Shown here piece after piece: positions 51,821 to 61,418 of a DNA stretch of 64,000 bases. The notes under the pieces are model-generated. The model saw only the letters and a program-made list of their open reading frames with translations. It was not told the DNA's origin and ran no database searches. Position 1 is the stretch's first letter. Each line of letters opens with the position of its first letter. The position numbers and the translations under genes are program-made. The DNA comes from Lachnospira multipara ATCC 19207 (GTDB taxonomy: Bacteria > Bacillota > Clostridia > Lachnospirales > Lachnospiraceae). The DNA is taken from the NCBI RefSeq assembly GCF_000424105.1, contig NZ_AUJG01000002.1, positions 186,001 through 250,000 of the forward strand, in the 5' to 3' direction.

Positions 51821-53023
51821 ATGGCCGGAGTATATACTGTAACTCAGATCAATTCCTATATAAAGAACATGTTTCAGCAAGATTTCGTTCTTAAAAGCGT
51901 TCAAGTAAAGGGAGAGATATCGAATTGCAAGTATCATAGCTCCGGTCATATTTATTTTACTTTAAAAGATGAAACCGGAGCCATTGCTTGTATTATGTTT
52001 GCTTCCAATGCGAAAAGCCTTAAATTCACCCTTAAGGATGGTTTGGCTGTAAATGTACATGGAAGAGTCGATGTCTATGAACGCGATGGTAAATATCAAC
52101 TCTATGTCACAAGCATAGAAGAAGATGGAATTGGAGATTTAAATAAACGATATTTAGAATTAAAGCAACAATATGAGGAAATGGGTTTATTTTCCCCGGA
52201 ATATAAAAGACCTATTCCTGTCTTTGCTAAAAGAATTGGCGTTGTAACTGCAAGAACAGGTGCTGCCATAAGGGATATTATTAATGTTTCAAAGAGACGA
52301 AATCCTTATATTGAGATTGTTCTATATCCCGCATTAGTTCAGGGAGAGAATGCCAAATACTCAATTGTAAAAGGCATTGAAACCCTTAATAAACTAAACC
52401 TAGATCTTATTATTGTTGGTCGTGGTGGTGGTTCCATTGAGGATTTATGGGCTTTTAATGAGCCTATGGTTTTTGAGACGATTTTTTATTCTAAGACACC
52501 AATAATTTCTGCCGTAGGTCATGAAATTGACTTTACACTTTCTGACTTTGCAGCGGATTTAAGGGCCCCAACACCATCGGCGGCAGCAGAACTTGCAGTT
52601 AGCGATATAACTGTTATAGAGAATACAATAGATAATCTTAAAAGGCGCTTAGACCTGGCTATGTCAAGAAAAATTACAAGCTACAGGGATTTAATCTCTA
52701 AGTATGAATTAAGACTTAAATTCCTAGATCCAATCAATGTAGCTAATAAGAATCGCGAGGATTTAATTAGACTTGAAGAGCAATTAGAAGACGCCTTTAG
52801 TAACATTTTACAAAATAAAAAGAACAAACTAGAGCTTTTAATTACAAGGCTTGAGGGGGCAAGTCCTCTAAAGAAGCTAAGTTCTGGCTATTCTTATGTG
52901 GAGCATAATGGAAAAAATGTATCCTCAATTAAGGACGTTAACACAGGGGATAGCTTAAATATCTACCTAAAGGATGGTAAATTAGAGGCTATAGTAGGAG
53001 GTAAAAGTGGCAAAGAAGATTAA
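51821..53023 (+). CDS. xseA: Exodeoxyribonuclease VII large subunit
   Basis: XseA is the catalytic subunit of the nuclease that degrades single-stranded DNA from both ends. The 400-residue protein has an N-terminal OB fold (about 1-100), the catalytic core with Gly-Arg-Gly-Gly-Gly-Ser-x-Glu-Asp-Leu-Trp (about 206-216), Gly-His-Glu-Ile-Asp-x-Thr (about 237-243) and Ala-Pro-Thr-Pro-Ser-Ala-Ala-Ala-Glu (about 254-262), and a coiled-coil C-terminus. xseB overlaps its 3' end. Confidence 0.96.
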   Translation: MAGVYTVTQINSYIKNMFQQDFVLKSVQVKGEISNCKYHSSGHIYFTLKDETGAIACIMFASNAKSLKFTLKDGLAVNVHGRVDVYERDGKYQLYVTSIEEDGIGDLNKRYLELKQQYEEMGLFSPEYKRPIPVFAKRIGVVTARTGAAIRDIINVSKRRNPYIEIVLYPALVQGENAKYSIVKGIETLNKLNLDLIIVGRGGGSIEDLWAFNEPMVFETIFYSKTPIISAVGHEIDFTLSDFAADLRAPTPSAAAELAVSDITVIENTIDNLKRRLDLAMSRKITSYRDLISKYELRLKFLDPINVANKNREDLIRLEEQLEDAFSNILQNKKNKLELLITRLEGASPLKKLSSGYSYVEHNGKNVSSIKDVNTGDSLNIYLKDGKLEAIVGGKSGKED

Positions 53024-53288
53024 AGAAGAAGTGTGTAAAGCAAAGGCTGATAATGAGCTTAATTTAGAAGATAATAAAGAATTTAGTCTAGAAGTGTCTT
53101 TTACTAGACTTGAAGAAATTATTGGCGCCCTTGAAGAAGGAAAGATTAGCCTAGATGATTCTTTTAAGTTATATAAAGAGGGTGTAGGCCTTGTTAAGGA
53201 CTGTAATAGTAAATTAGATAAAGTAGAAAAAGAAATTATTATTATTAATGAAGATGGAGAGATTGAAGAGACAGATGGAGAATTTTAA
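53007..53288 (+). CDS. xseB: Exodeoxyribonuclease VII small subunit
   Basis: XseB binds the helical part of XseA in several copies. The 93-residue protein has the family core Leu-Glu-Glu-Ile-Ile-Gly-x-Leu-Glu-Glu-Gly-Lys-Ile-Ser-Leu-Asp-Asp-Ser (about 35-52), then Tyr-Lys-Glu-Gly. About 30 charged residues precede it. The GTG at 53007 follows TAGGAGG and lies inside xseA (17-base overlap), and ispA begins inside its own 3' end. Confidence 0.93.
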   Translation: MAKKIKEEVCKAKADNELNLEDNKEFSLEVSFTRLEEIIGALEEGKISLDDSFKLYKEGVGLVKDCNSKLDKVEKEIIIINEDGEIEETDGEF

Positions 53289-54261
53289 AGAGCAACTAAC
53301 TAGTCAGGTTGATTTTATTAATGATATAATTGATGAGAGATTGCCAAAGGAAGAGGGTTACGCCCTTGAGGTAATTAAGGCTATGAACTACAGCGTAGAT
53401 GCTGGTGGTAAAAGAATTAGACCTTTAATTATGCTTGAAAGCTACAGACTTTGCGGTGGTAATGACTGCAATGTGCTTTACGACTTTATGGCAGCTCTTG
53501 AGTGCATTCATACATATTCACTTGTTCATGACGATTTACCAGCCATGGATAATGATGAATACAGAAGAGGTAAGTTAACTACACATAAGGCCTTTGGCGA
53601 GGATATGGCTATTCTTGCAGGAGATGGCCTTTTAAATTATGCCGCTGAGCTAATTCTTAATAGAGTTAACGAAATCTCAAAGGATGCTAAGGAAAAGATT
53701 AATAAACTTCTAGATTCTGACCTTAATGAAGCTAATATGACAATAGTTAAGGACAAGATTAAGGCAGAGACTAAAATAATTACAAATGCTACAAATGCCG
53801 CCAATGTAATACTTTCAAAGGCAGGTATTTACGGCATGGTAGGTGGACAGTGTTTAGATGTGTATTTAACTAATAAGCCGGTTAAGGCAGAGGAGTTAGA
53901 TTACATTTTCAAAAATAAAACTGCTGCCTTAATAGAATGTGCCTTTATGGCAGGCGGTTATTTAGCAGGTGCTAATGAAGAGACAATTGCTAAATTAGAG
54001 CTTGCAGGTAGATTTATTGGCCTTGCCTTCCAGATTCAGGACGACATCTTAGATGTTACAAGTACTACAGATGAGCTTGGAAAGCCAGTAGGTTCTGATG
54101 ATAAGAACAATAAGACAACTTATGTGACTTTATATGGCATGGATAAGGCAAATGAAGACGTTAATTCCTACTCTAGAAAGGGTATTGAAATTCTAGAAGA
54201 AATTGGCAATAACGAATTTTTAATTGAATTAGCAGTTATGTTAATTGGCAGAAAAAATTAG
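53275..54261 (+). CDS. ispA: Polyprenyl diphosphate synthase (farnesyl/geranylgeranyl type)
   Basis: The enzyme condenses isopentenyl diphosphate with allylic diphosphates, giving C15 or C20 precursors for quinones and undecaprenyl lipids. The 328-residue protein has the first Asp-rich motif Asp-Asp-Leu-Pro-Ala-Met-Asp (86-92), the second Gln-Asp-Asp-Ile-Leu-Asp (about 255-260) and Gly-Gly-Lys-Arg-Ile-Arg-Pro (44-50). An insert of about 35 residues (near 135-175) makes it longer than usual. The ATG at 53275 overlaps xseB by 14 bases; dxs follows. Confidence 0.93.
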   Translation: MENFKEQLTSQVDFINDIIDERLPKEEGYALEVIKAMNYSVDAGGKRIRPLIMLESYRLCGGNDCNVLYDFMAALECIHTYSLVHDDLPAMDNDEYRRGKLTTHKAFGEDMAILAGDGLLNYAAELILNRVNEISKDAKEKINKLLDSDLNEANMTIVKDKIKAETKIITNATNAANVILSKAGIYGMVGGQCLDVYLTNKPVKAEELDYIFKNKTAALIECAFMAGGYLAGANEETIAKLELAGRFIGLAFQIQDDILDVTSTTDELGKPVGSDDKNNKTTYVTLYGMDKANEDVNSYSRKGIEILEEIGNNEFLIELAVMLIGRKN

Positions 54262-54361
54262 TTATAATAAGCCTTACAAAGGTTTAAAATTTGCCAAAAA
54301 TACAGCTAAATGCTAAAATTAGTTTTCGTTTAAATAAAATGAAAGTGGTTGAGATGAAATT

Positions 54362-56227
54362 ATGATCCTTGAGAAAATTAATAAACCTGGTGATGTGAAA
54401 AAATTATCGCCAATTGAATATAATCAGTTGGCAGAAGAAATAAGAGACTTTCTTATTAATCATATTAGTAAGACAGGTGGACATCTTGCGTCTAATTTAG
54501 GCGTTGTTGAACTTACAATTGCATTACACTTGGCTTTTGATTTACCAAAGGATAAGATTATTTGGGATGTGGGACATCAGTCTTACACTCATAAGATTTT
54601 AACCGGTCGAAAGGACCAGTTTGATGGGCTTCGTAAGTTTGGTGGAATGAGTGGATTCCCTAAGAGAAATGAAAGTAATTATGATGCCTTTGATACAGGT
54701 CATTCATCTACATCTATCTCGGCAGGTCTAGGTTACGTCTGTTCTAGAGACTGTCAGGGTCAAAACTACAGCGTAGTTTCAGTAATAGGTGATGGTGCCC
54801 TTACAGGGGGTATGGCCTATGAGGCGCTAAATAACGCCTCTTCACTAAAGACAAATTTCATTATTGTTCTTAATGATAATGCCATGTCTATATCTAAGAA
54901 TATAGGCGGTGTTTCATATATGTTAAGTGATATTCGTTCATCGGATTCATATATTGATTTTAAGGAAAATTTAGCTAATTCTTTATATAAGATTCCAGGG
55001 GGCAGCCGCATGGTTAGCGCCCTAAAGAAGACTAAGAATAATCTAAAGCAGATTATCCTTCCAAATCAATTGTTTGAAAGTATGGGAATTGCTTATCTAG
55101 GACCAGTTAACGGTCATGATACAGAAAAACTTATTAAGACCTTAAAGGTAGCCAAAAGAATTAATGGCGCGGTTATAGTTCATGTGGTTACTCAAAAAGG
55201 TCGAGGCTATAAGCAGGCGGAGAGAAATCCTAGTAAGTTCCACGGTATTGCTCCATTTGATGTAAAAACTGGAAATGTTTTAAACAAGCCAAAGAATCCA
55301 ACTTATTCTAGTGTGTTTTCAGATGCAATTTGTCATTTGGCAAAGAAGGATAAGAAGATTTGTGCAATTACAGCGGCTATGCCAGATGGAACGGGCCTTA
55401 CTAAATTTTCAAAATGGTTCCCGGACAGATTCTTTGATGTGGGAATTGCAGAAGAACATGCCACAACCTTTGCAGCTGGTATGGCAGCAGGGGGCATGAA
55501 ACCCGTATTTGCAGTATATTCTTCCTTCCTTCAAAGAGCTTACGATCAGATCCTACATGACGTTTGTATTCAACAGCTTCATGTGGTATTTGCCATAGAT
55601 AGAGCGGGACTTGTAGGTGCAGATGGAGAGACTCATCAAGGTATATTTGACCTTTCTTTCCTATCTTCAATTCCTAACATGACTATCTTTGCTCCAAAGA
55701 ATGACTGGGAATTAAAGGAAGGACTTAAGTTTGCCCTTGAAGAACATAACGGTCCAATAGCCCTTCGTTATCCAAGAGGTGAGGCTTGCACTGACTTCCA
55801 CGAATTTAAGGAAGAGATTGTGCTTGCTAAGTCGGAGATTTTATATAAAGAGAAAGATATAGCAATTCTTGCAGTTGGTAGCATGGTTAAACTAGGGGAC
55901 GAAGTTAGAAAAAGACTTAAAGCTAGAGGCCTTAATGTAACCTTAGTTAATGCTAGATTTGTTAAGCCTATTGATGAAAAGCTTATATTAGAGTTAAGCA
56001 TGAATCATAGTTTAATTGTTACTTTAGAAGAAAATGTAGCATCTGGCGGCTATGGTAGAGCAGTCTGTCAGATGATTAATGATACAAAATTAAAACCTAG
56101 ATGTTTAGAAATTTCTCTACCAGATGATTATATTGAACATGGTAGTGTTGATATTTTAATGAAAGAAGCTGGAATTGATGTGGATTCCATTGAAGAAAGA
56201 ATCCTTTCAGTTCATAAGGAGATATAA
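54362..56227 (+). CDS. dxs: 1-deoxy-D-xylulose-5-phosphate synthase
   Basis: Dxs makes DXP from pyruvate and glyceraldehyde 3-phosphate, the entry to the MEP isoprenoid route that feeds ispA. The 621-residue thiamine diphosphate enzyme has Gly-His-Leu-Ala-Ser-Asn-Leu-Gly-Val (about 40-48), the ThDP motif Gly-Asp-Gly-Ala-Leu-Thr-Gly-Gly (about 143-150) with Asn-Asp-Asn downstream, Gly-Ile-Ala-Glu-Glu-His (about 361-366) and Asp-Arg-Ala-Gly-Leu-Val-Gly. Its TAA overlaps the tlyA ATG. Confidence 0.97.
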   Translation: MILEKINKPGDVKKLSPIEYNQLAEEIRDFLINHISKTGGHLASNLGVVELTIALHLAFDLPKDKIIWDVGHQSYTHKILTGRKDQFDGLRKFGGMSGFPKRNESNYDAFDTGHSSTSISAGLGYVCSRDCQGQNYSVVSVIGDGALTGGMAYEALNNASSLKTNFIIVLNDNAMSISKNIGGVSYMLSDIRSSDSYIDFKENLANSLYKIPGGSRMVSALKKTKNNLKQIILPNQLFESMGIAYLGPVNGHDTEKLIKTLKVAKRINGAVIVHVVTQKGRGYKQAERNPSKFHGIAPFDVKTGNVLNKPKNPTYSSVFSDAICHLAKKDKKICAITAAMPDGTGLTKFSKWFPDRFFDVGIAEEHATTFAAGMAAGGMKPVFAVYSSFLQRAYDQILHDVCIQQLHVVFAIDRAGLVGADGETHQGIFDLSFLSSIPNMTIFAPKNDWELKEGLKFALEEHNGPIALRYPRGEACTDFHEFKEEIVLAKSEILYKEKDIAILAVGSMVKLGDEVRKRLKARGLNVTLVNARFVKPIDEKLILELSMNHSLIVTLEENVASGGYGRAVCQMINDTKLKPRCLEISLPDDYIEHGSVDILMKEAGIDVDSIEERILSVHKEI

Positions 56228-57036
56228 TGGCAAAAGAAAGATTAGATGTTTTATTAGTAAAAAGAAATTTAGCTCCTTCAAGAGAGAAGGCTAAAAGCAT
56301 TATTATGGCTGGCATTGTCTATGTAGATGGCCAGAAGGAAGATAAGGCTGGTACTACATTTGCAGAAACAGTTAATATTGAGGTTAGAGGCAATACTTTA
56401 AAGTATGTTAGCCGTGGTGGTCTTAAGCTTGAAAAGGCTATGGAAAACTTCGATGTTACACCAAATGGCAAGGTTTGTATGGATATCGGGTCATCAACAG
56501 GTGGCTTTACTGATTGCATGCTACAAAATGGTGCTGTTAAGGTTTATGCAGTAGATGTAGGACATGGTCAGCTTGCTTGGAAATTAAGAAACGATGAGAG
56601 AGTAGTTTGCATGGAAAAAACCAATATCCGCTATGTTACACCAGAGGATATTGATGATAAGATTCAGCTTGCAAGCTGTGATGTTTCCTTTATTTCTCTT
56701 ACTAAGGTTTTAGGCCCTGCAAAGGAATTATTAGCAGATGATGGCCAGATGGTTTGTCTTATTAAGCCACAGTTTGAGGCTGGAAGAGAGCAGGTTGGAA
56801 AACATGGCGTAGTTAGAGATAAGTCAGTACATGAAAGCGTAATTAAGATGGTTGCTGATTTTGCAATCTCAATAGGCTTTGAGTGCTTAGCCCTTGATTT
56901 CTCACCAGTTAAGGGACCTGAAGGTAATATTGAATACTTAATTCATCTTCAGAAGCATACAGAAGGCAGTTACGAAGAAATGCCATTTAATATTAGTGAT
57001 GTGGTAAATGCTGCACACGATTCATTAGATAAATAA
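56227..57036 (+). CDS. tlyA: TlyA family rRNA 2'-O-methyltransferase
   Basis: TlyA methylates ribose 2'-hydroxyls of cytidines in rRNA, which in mycobacteria affects capreomycin sensitivity. The 269-residue protein has an N-terminal S4 domain (about 3-62, Glu-Arg-Leu-Asp-Val-Leu-Leu-Val) and an FtsJ-like domain with SAM site Asp-Ile-Gly-Ser-Ser-Thr-Gly-Gly-Phe-Thr-Asp (about 80-90), then Asp-Val-Ser-Phe-Ile-Ser-Leu and Lys-Pro-Gln-Phe-Glu. It starts within the dxs stop. dxs-tlyA-nadK-argR-recN is a common Firmicutes order. Confidence 0.95.
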   Translation: MAKERLDVLLVKRNLAPSREKAKSIIMAGIVYVDGQKEDKAGTTFAETVNIEVRGNTLKYVSRGGLKLEKAMENFDVTPNGKVCMDIGSSTGGFTDCMLQNGAVKVYAVDVGHGQLAWKLRNDERVVCMEKTNIRYVTPEDIDDKIQLASCDVSFISLTKVLGPAKELLADDGQMVCLIKPQFEAGREQVGKHGVVRDKSVHESVIKMVADFAISIGFECLALDFSPVKGPEGNIEYLIHLQKHTEGSYEEMPFNISDVVNAAHDSLDK

Positions 57037-57072
57037 TTTAAATTAGTAGATAAATGTGTTTTGGAGGCTCAA

Positions 57073-57918
57073 ATGAAAAATTTTTTTATTGTAGCCAATC
57101 CTTTAAAGGATAGGGAGGGACTCTATTCCAACAGAATATGCCAATATATAAAGAATATGGGCGGAACTTGTAGCATTTATAGTTATGAGCTAATTGAGAA
57201 TGCTTGTAATTATACGGACTGCAAAAATATTCCTGAAGGTGTGGAGTGTATAATTGTGCTTGGTGGAGACGGTACTCTAATTCAGGCCTCGGATGATCTA
57301 AATGGCTTAAATCTTCCGTTTCTAGGGGTTAATATTGGAACTCTTGGTTATTTAACAGATACAGATATGGCAAATGTCTATGACACCATCGATTTGCTCT
57401 TTAAAGATCAATACCTAATTGATGAGCGAATGATGCTTAATGGACAAATCTATCGTGACGACAAACTTATCTTTGAAGAGACCGCCCTTAATGATGTAGT
57501 ATTAAATAGGTCAGGTAATCTCTCAATTATGGAGTATGACGTCTATGTAAATGATGAGTATTTGACTACTTACATGGCGGATGGCGTGATTTTATCCACT
57601 GCCACAGGCTCAACAGCCTACAGCCTATCTGCAGGTGGTCCAATTATTCAGCCAAATGCCAATCTTATTTTAATGACTGCAATTTGCCCACATTCTCTTA
57701 ATTCAAGAAGTATTATTTTTGGAGCAGAGGATTGCGTAACTATAGTTATTAAAGACAATAAAAAGGCGGCGGATAGAAGAGTTGCAACCTTTGACGGAGA
57801 AAAATTTATTGATTGCTTACCAGGGGATAAAATTAAGGTATGTAGATCAAAGAAGATAGCCAAGTTTATTAAGACCAACAAGGCTTCTTTCCTAGAAAGA
57901 ATAAGGGATAAAATGTAA
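57073..57918 (+). CDS. nadK: NAD kinase
   Basis: NadK phosphorylates NAD to NADP. The 281-residue protein has Gly-Gly-Asp-Gly-Thr at 64-68, Asn-Ile-Gly-Thr-Leu-Gly-Tyr-Leu (about 86-93), Leu-Asn-Asp-Val-Val-Leu and Thr-Ala-Thr-Gly-Ser-Thr-Ala-Tyr-Ser-Leu-Ser-Ala-Gly-Gly-Pro-Ile. The ATG at 57073 follows GGAGG at 57063-57067; the in-frame TTG at 57061 overlaps that site. Confidence 0.96.
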   Translation: MKNFFIVANPLKDREGLYSNRICQYIKNMGGTCSIYSYELIENACNYTDCKNIPEGVECIIVLGGDGTLIQASDDLNGLNLPFLGVNIGTLGYLTDTDMANVYDTIDLLFKDQYLIDERMMLNGQIYRDDKLIFEETALNDVVLNRSGNLSIMEYDVYVNDEYLTTYMADGVILSTATGSTAYSLSAGGPIIQPNANLILMTAICPHSLNSRSIIFGAEDCVTIVIKDNKKAADRRVATFDGEKFIDCLPGDKIKVCRSKKIAKFIKTNKASFLERIRDKM

Positions 57919-57950
57919 TAAAGAAATGTAAAAAAGGAGAAAATTTTAAA

Positions 57951-58439
57951 ATGAAGAATGCAAGACAACAAAAAATTGTTGAGCTTATTACTTCTTACGA
58001 TATAGCAACACAGGATGAATTAGCTAAGGCCTTACTTGATGCAGGTTATAACGCTACTCAGGCAACTATATCAAGAGATATTAGAGAGCTTAACTTAACT
58101 AAAGTAGCCTCTGGTTCAAAAAGCCAGAAGTATGCCCTTCCTACTAATGAAAATGTAGCCCTTAACGGAAGATTCGAAGGTGTTTTAAGACAGGGCTTCT
58201 TATCATGTGACGTGGCTCAAAACATTTTAGTAGTAAAGACAGTTTCAGGTATGGCAATGGCTGTTTGTGCGGCCTTTGATGCCCTAAAGTGGCCTGAAAT
58301 TGTAGGTGCTGTTGCAGGTGATGACACAATTCTTTGTGCTATTAGAACTGAGAAGGAAGCTCTTGAGGTTATGAGTAGAATTAGAAAGTTTGTAGCTGAG
58401 GAACCAAGTCACAAAGATGGAAATGAGGACTTTGAGTAA
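57951..58439 (+). CDS. argR: Arginine repressor
   Basis: ArgR is the arginine-responsive hexameric regulator of arginine genes. The 162-residue protein has the N-terminal winged helix with Thr-Gln-Ala-Thr-Ile-Ser-Arg-Asp-Ile-Arg-Glu-Leu-Asn-Leu (about 37-50) and the C-terminal arginine-binding domain with Gly-x-Val-Ala-Gly-Asp-Asp-Thr-Ile-Leu (about 119-128). AAGGAG precedes the ATG. No arginine biosynthesis gene is in the window; its place next to recN is conserved. Confidence 0.95.
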   Translation: MKNARQQKIVELITSYDIATQDELAKALLDAGYNATQATISRDIRELNLTKVASGSKSQKYALPTNENVALNGRFEGVLRQGFLSCDVAQNILVVKTVSGMAMAVCAAFDALKWPEIVGAVAGDDTILCAIRTEKEALEVMSRIRKFVAEEPSHKDGNEDFE

Positions 58440-58453
58440 AGAGAGGTAGTGGG

Positions 58454-60133
58454 GTGTTAGTTAATTTACATGTAAAAAATCTTGCTCTTATTGAGGAAGA
58501 GAACATCGACTTTGAAGAAGGTCTAAATATTTTAACTGGCGAAACTGGCGCTGGTAAGTCTATAATCCTAGGTTCAATTAACGCAGCTCTTGGTGCTAAA
58601 ACTAGCCCTGATTTTATTAGAACTGGCTGCGATTACGGCCTAGCCGAAGTAACATTTTATGTAGAAGATGAAAAAACAAGACAAGAGCTTAAAGAGCTTG
58701 GTATCTTAGATATTGATGAGGGGGAATTAGTGATTTCTAGAAAAATTTCTCCAAGCCGTTCAACTATTAAAGTAAACGGACAATCTTTTACATCAAGTCA
58801 AACAAGGCAATTAGCCAATCTCTTAATTAATATCCATGGACAAAGAGATAATCAGATTTTAATAGATGAGAATAAACAGCTTGAGACCGTTGATGAATAT
58901 ATTAAAAACGAAGCAGCTGTAGTTTTATCTGACTTAAAGTCTGCCTATAAAGAATTTAAAGAGGCTAAGCAGGCCCTTGATGCACTTAATATTAACGAGG
59001 AAGAAAGAAATAGACAAACTTCTTTCCTTGAATTTGAGATTAATGAAATTAGTGCCGCTAATTTAAGTCCTAATGAGGATTCTGATTTGGAAAATGAATA
59101 CACAAAGATGAGAAATTATCAAAAAATCGTTTCTGAATTAGCTCTTGTATCGGAAAATCTATATGATGGTGAAACTAATGTATCTGATATGATTTCAGAC
59201 ATTTTAAGACATACCAATAAGGCCCTTGAATATGATGAAGACCTAGAGGATTTATCAAACACTTTATCATCTATTGAGGATTTAATTTCAGATGTGGCAC
59301 ATCAGGTTTCAAATTACATGGATGATTTAGAATTTGATGAAGAGAGATTTAATGAACTTGAGGAAAGACTTGATTTAATCAATAATCTTAAGATGAAATA
59401 TGGTAAGACTATTGAGGATATATTAGAAAATCTTGATAAAAAGCAGGCTTTACTTGAAGAATACTTAGATTTTGACAATGTATATAGTAAAAAGAAAAAG
59501 GAAGTTACAGCTAAAGAAGAAGAGTGTAAAAAACTTGCAGCTAAGCTTAGTGACCTTAGAAAAGCTGGAGCTAAAAAATTAGAAGCTGCTTTTGTTAAGG
59601 CTCTAAAGGAACTTAATTTCCTTGATGTTAAGTTTGAAATTGACTTTAGTGAAAGTCCACTTAGTGCAAAGGGTGTTGATAAGATTACCTTTATGATTAG
59701 CACAAACCCAGGTGAGGAGATTAAGCCTTTATCAAAGGTTGCCTCTGGTGGTGAGCTTTCAAGAATTATGCTAGCGCTTAAAAGTATTATGGCAAGTAAA
59801 AATGATCAGACTAGTTACATTTTCGATGAAATTGATGCAGGTATTAGTGGTAAGACAGCCTCTATGGTTGCAGCTAAACTTCTTAGTCTATCAAATTCAA
59901 ATCAGATAATTTGTATTACTCACTTACCACAAATTGCAGCTATGGCATCTAAGCATTTTATTATTGAAAAGGCCTTATCTAATAATAGAACTATTAGTAA
60001 TATAAAAGCTTTATCTGAAGAAGAGTCTATTAAGGAACTTGCTAGACTTCTTGGTGATGGAGAGATGACAAAAGCAACTCTTACTAATGCCAAGGAATTA
60101 AAAAGCCGTTCTAAAAACTTGAACTTTTCCTAA
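58454..60133 (+). CDS. recN: DNA repair protein RecN
   Basis: RecN is an SMC-like ATPase acting early in double-strand break repair. The 559-residue protein has Walker A Gly-Glu-Thr-Gly-Ala-Gly-Lys-Ser (29-36), long coiled coils (about 150-380), the signature Ala-Ser-Gly-Gly-Glu-Leu-Ser-Arg (about 430-437) and Walker B Tyr-Ile-Phe-Asp-Glu-Ile-Asp-Ala-Gly (about 455-463). It uses GTG at 58454 with GAGAGG upstream. No LexA box was noticed in the 14-base gap, so SOS control, if any, would act further upstream. Confidence 0.96.
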   Translation: MLVNLHVKNLALIEEENIDFEEGLNILTGETGAGKSIILGSINAALGAKTSPDFIRTGCDYGLAEVTFYVEDEKTRQELKELGILDIDEGELVISRKISPSRSTIKVNGQSFTSSQTRQLANLLINIHGQRDNQILIDENKQLETVDEYIKNEAAVVLSDLKSAYKEFKEAKQALDALNINEEERNRQTSFLEFEINEISAANLSPNEDSDLENEYTKMRNYQKIVSELALVSENLYDGETNVSDMISDILRHTNKALEYDEDLEDLSNTLSSIEDLISDVAHQVSNYMDDLEFDEERFNELEERLDLINNLKMKYGKTIEDILENLDKKQALLEEYLDFDNVYSKKKKEVTAKEEECKKLAAKLSDLRKAGAKKLEAAFVKALKELNFLDVKFEIDFSESPLSAKGVDKITFMISTNPGEEIKPLSKVASGGELSRIMLALKSIMASKNDQTSYIFDEIDAGISGKTASMVAAKLLSLSNSNQIICITHLPQIAAMASKHFIIEKALSNNRTISNIKALSEEESIKELARLLGDGEMTKATLTNAKELKSRSKNLNFS

Positions 60134-60206
60134 AGGTGGAGTATACTTTAAAAGTGTTTTAACAGGATTTTAATAATTCTGTAATAAAATAATGGAGAGG
60201 AAGAGT

Positions 60207-61259
60207 ATGCGCAAGAGAGTATTTAAGACATTTGCAGCAACTTTGTTGATTACATCACTTGCAGCTTCAGCAGTTTTTGCTGATGATGATGTAACAACTC
60301 TAAAGAATCAAAAGAGTCAGGCAGAAAGCACACTTGATGATTTAAAGAATCAGTTAGCTTACGTGCTTGTACAGATTGATGAATTAGAACAACAAGCAGC
60401 TGATTTAACTGAAGAGAAAGAAGAGGTTAATCAACAGTTAGCAGAGGCTGAAGAGAAACTTGCACAGCAGTACGATGATATGAAGTTACGTATCAAGTAC
60501 ATGTACGAGGATCAGTCAGCAACAATCTCAGATGTTTTCTTATCTTCTGCAGACATGAGTGAATTACTTAATAAGACTAACTACTTACAGTCAGTATACA
60601 CTTATGATCGTGAACAGTTAGATGAGATGGCAGCTACAGCACAGGCTGTTGCAGATCTTAAAGCTGAAGTTGAAGAAAAAGAAGAAGCTTTAGCACAGAC
60701 AAGTCAGGAATTAACTGACAAGCAAGCAAGTCTATATACTACTATTGAAGAGCAGGAAGCCTCTATTGAAAACTACGATGAATTAATCGCAGATGCAACT
60801 GAGAAGGCAGCAGCTGCAGCAGCAGCTAGGGCAGCAGCATCAGCAAAGAAGTCAACAACTACTACTACAACAACAACTACTACAACTGTTACAGCTAATA
60901 ATAACAGTTCAGTAGCAAACCAGATTGTAAGCATGGCTTACTCATGTGTTGGTTATAATTATGTAAGTGGTGGTGCTTCACCATCTACAGGTTTTGACTG
61001 TTCTGGATTGATTTATTACATTTTCAATCAGTTAGGAATTTCCGTTTCAAGAACATCCTCTGGACAGGCATCAGGCGGTACTAAGATTTCAAGTATTAGT
61101 GAAGCTCAACCTGGCGATATCATTTGTTATCCAGGACATGTAGGTATCTACATTGGTAATAACATGATGATTCATGCACCAGTACCTGGTAAGAAGGTAT
61201 GTACAATTAATGTATATGGATTAGGAATGTCTATAACATCGATTAGAAGATATTGGTAA
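60207..61259 (+). CDS. Secreted NlpC/P60 peptidoglycan endopeptidase with coiled coil
   Basis: The 350-residue precursor has a signal peptide (about 1-25, cleavage likely after Ala-Val-Phe-Ala), a PcsB-like coiled coil (about 30-205), an Ala-rich stretch, a Thr-run linker near 224-234 and a C-terminal NlpC/P60 domain (about 240-350). The catalytic Cys is in Gly-Phe-Asp-Cys-Ser-Gly (about 265), and the His in Pro-Gly-His-Val-Gly-Ile-Tyr (about 312). It should cut stem peptides in the cell wall, with the coiled coil probably regulating it through an FtsEX-like complex. GGAGAGG precedes the ATG at 60207; the ATG at 60192 overlaps that site. Confidence 0.94.
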   Translation: MRKRVFKTFAATLLITSLAASAVFADDDVTTLKNQKSQAESTLDDLKNQLAYVLVQIDELEQQAADLTEEKEEVNQQLAEAEEKLAQQYDDMKLRIKYMYEDQSATISDVFLSSADMSELLNKTNYLQSVYTYDREQLDEMAATAQAVADLKAEVEEKEEALAQTSQELTDKQASLYTTIEEQEASIENYDELIADATEKAAAAAAARAAASAKKSTTTTTTTTTTTVTANNNSSVANQIVSMAYSCVGYNYVSGGASPSTGFDCSGLIYYIFNQLGISVSRTSSGQASGGTKISSISEAQPGDIICYPGHVGIYIGNNMMIHAPVPGKKVCTINVYGLGMSITSIRRYW

Positions 61260-61306
61260 ATTTAGAATATCTCGTTATTTAACTAGTGTTTGGAAGTTAA
61301 ATATGT

Positions 61307-61312
61307 TATAAT
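61307..61312 (+). promoter_or_regulatory. Extended -10 upstream of glgA, at the edge of a terminator
   Basis: TGT then TATAAT (61307-61312). The last bases belong to the 5' arm of the terminator at 61310-61343. No good -35 is seen. Confidence 0.5.
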
Positions 61313-61343
61313 AAGTGTGGTCTGTGGCCACACTTATTTTTTT
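61310..61343 (+). terminator. Terminator after the NlpC/P60 gene
   Basis: AATAAGTGTGG (61310-61320) pairs perfectly with CCACACTTATT (61328-61338), followed by T residues. Confidence 0.9.
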
Positions 61344-61362
61344 GCTATTTTTGCCATAGATT

Positions 61363-61418
61363 ATTAGCTTTAATGGAGAAGTAATAAAGCTAATTTTTTA
61401 GCCTTAGGGAGAGGCTAA
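61363..61418 (+). promoter_or_regulatory. Possible attenuator in the glgA leader
   Basis: ATTAGCTTTA (61363-61372) and TAAAGCTAAT (61385-61394) form a perfect 10-bp stem ending in a run of T, an intrinsic terminator shape. A second hairpin follows (TTAGCCT at 61398-61404 with AGGCTAA at 61412-61418), and AGGCTAAT could instead pair with ATTAGCTT of the first arm, so the two folds compete. Confidence 0.4.

Noticed and set aside
55401-55670. Minus-strand frame of 89 codons within dxs
   Set aside because: It is a shadow of dxs without any supporting signal.
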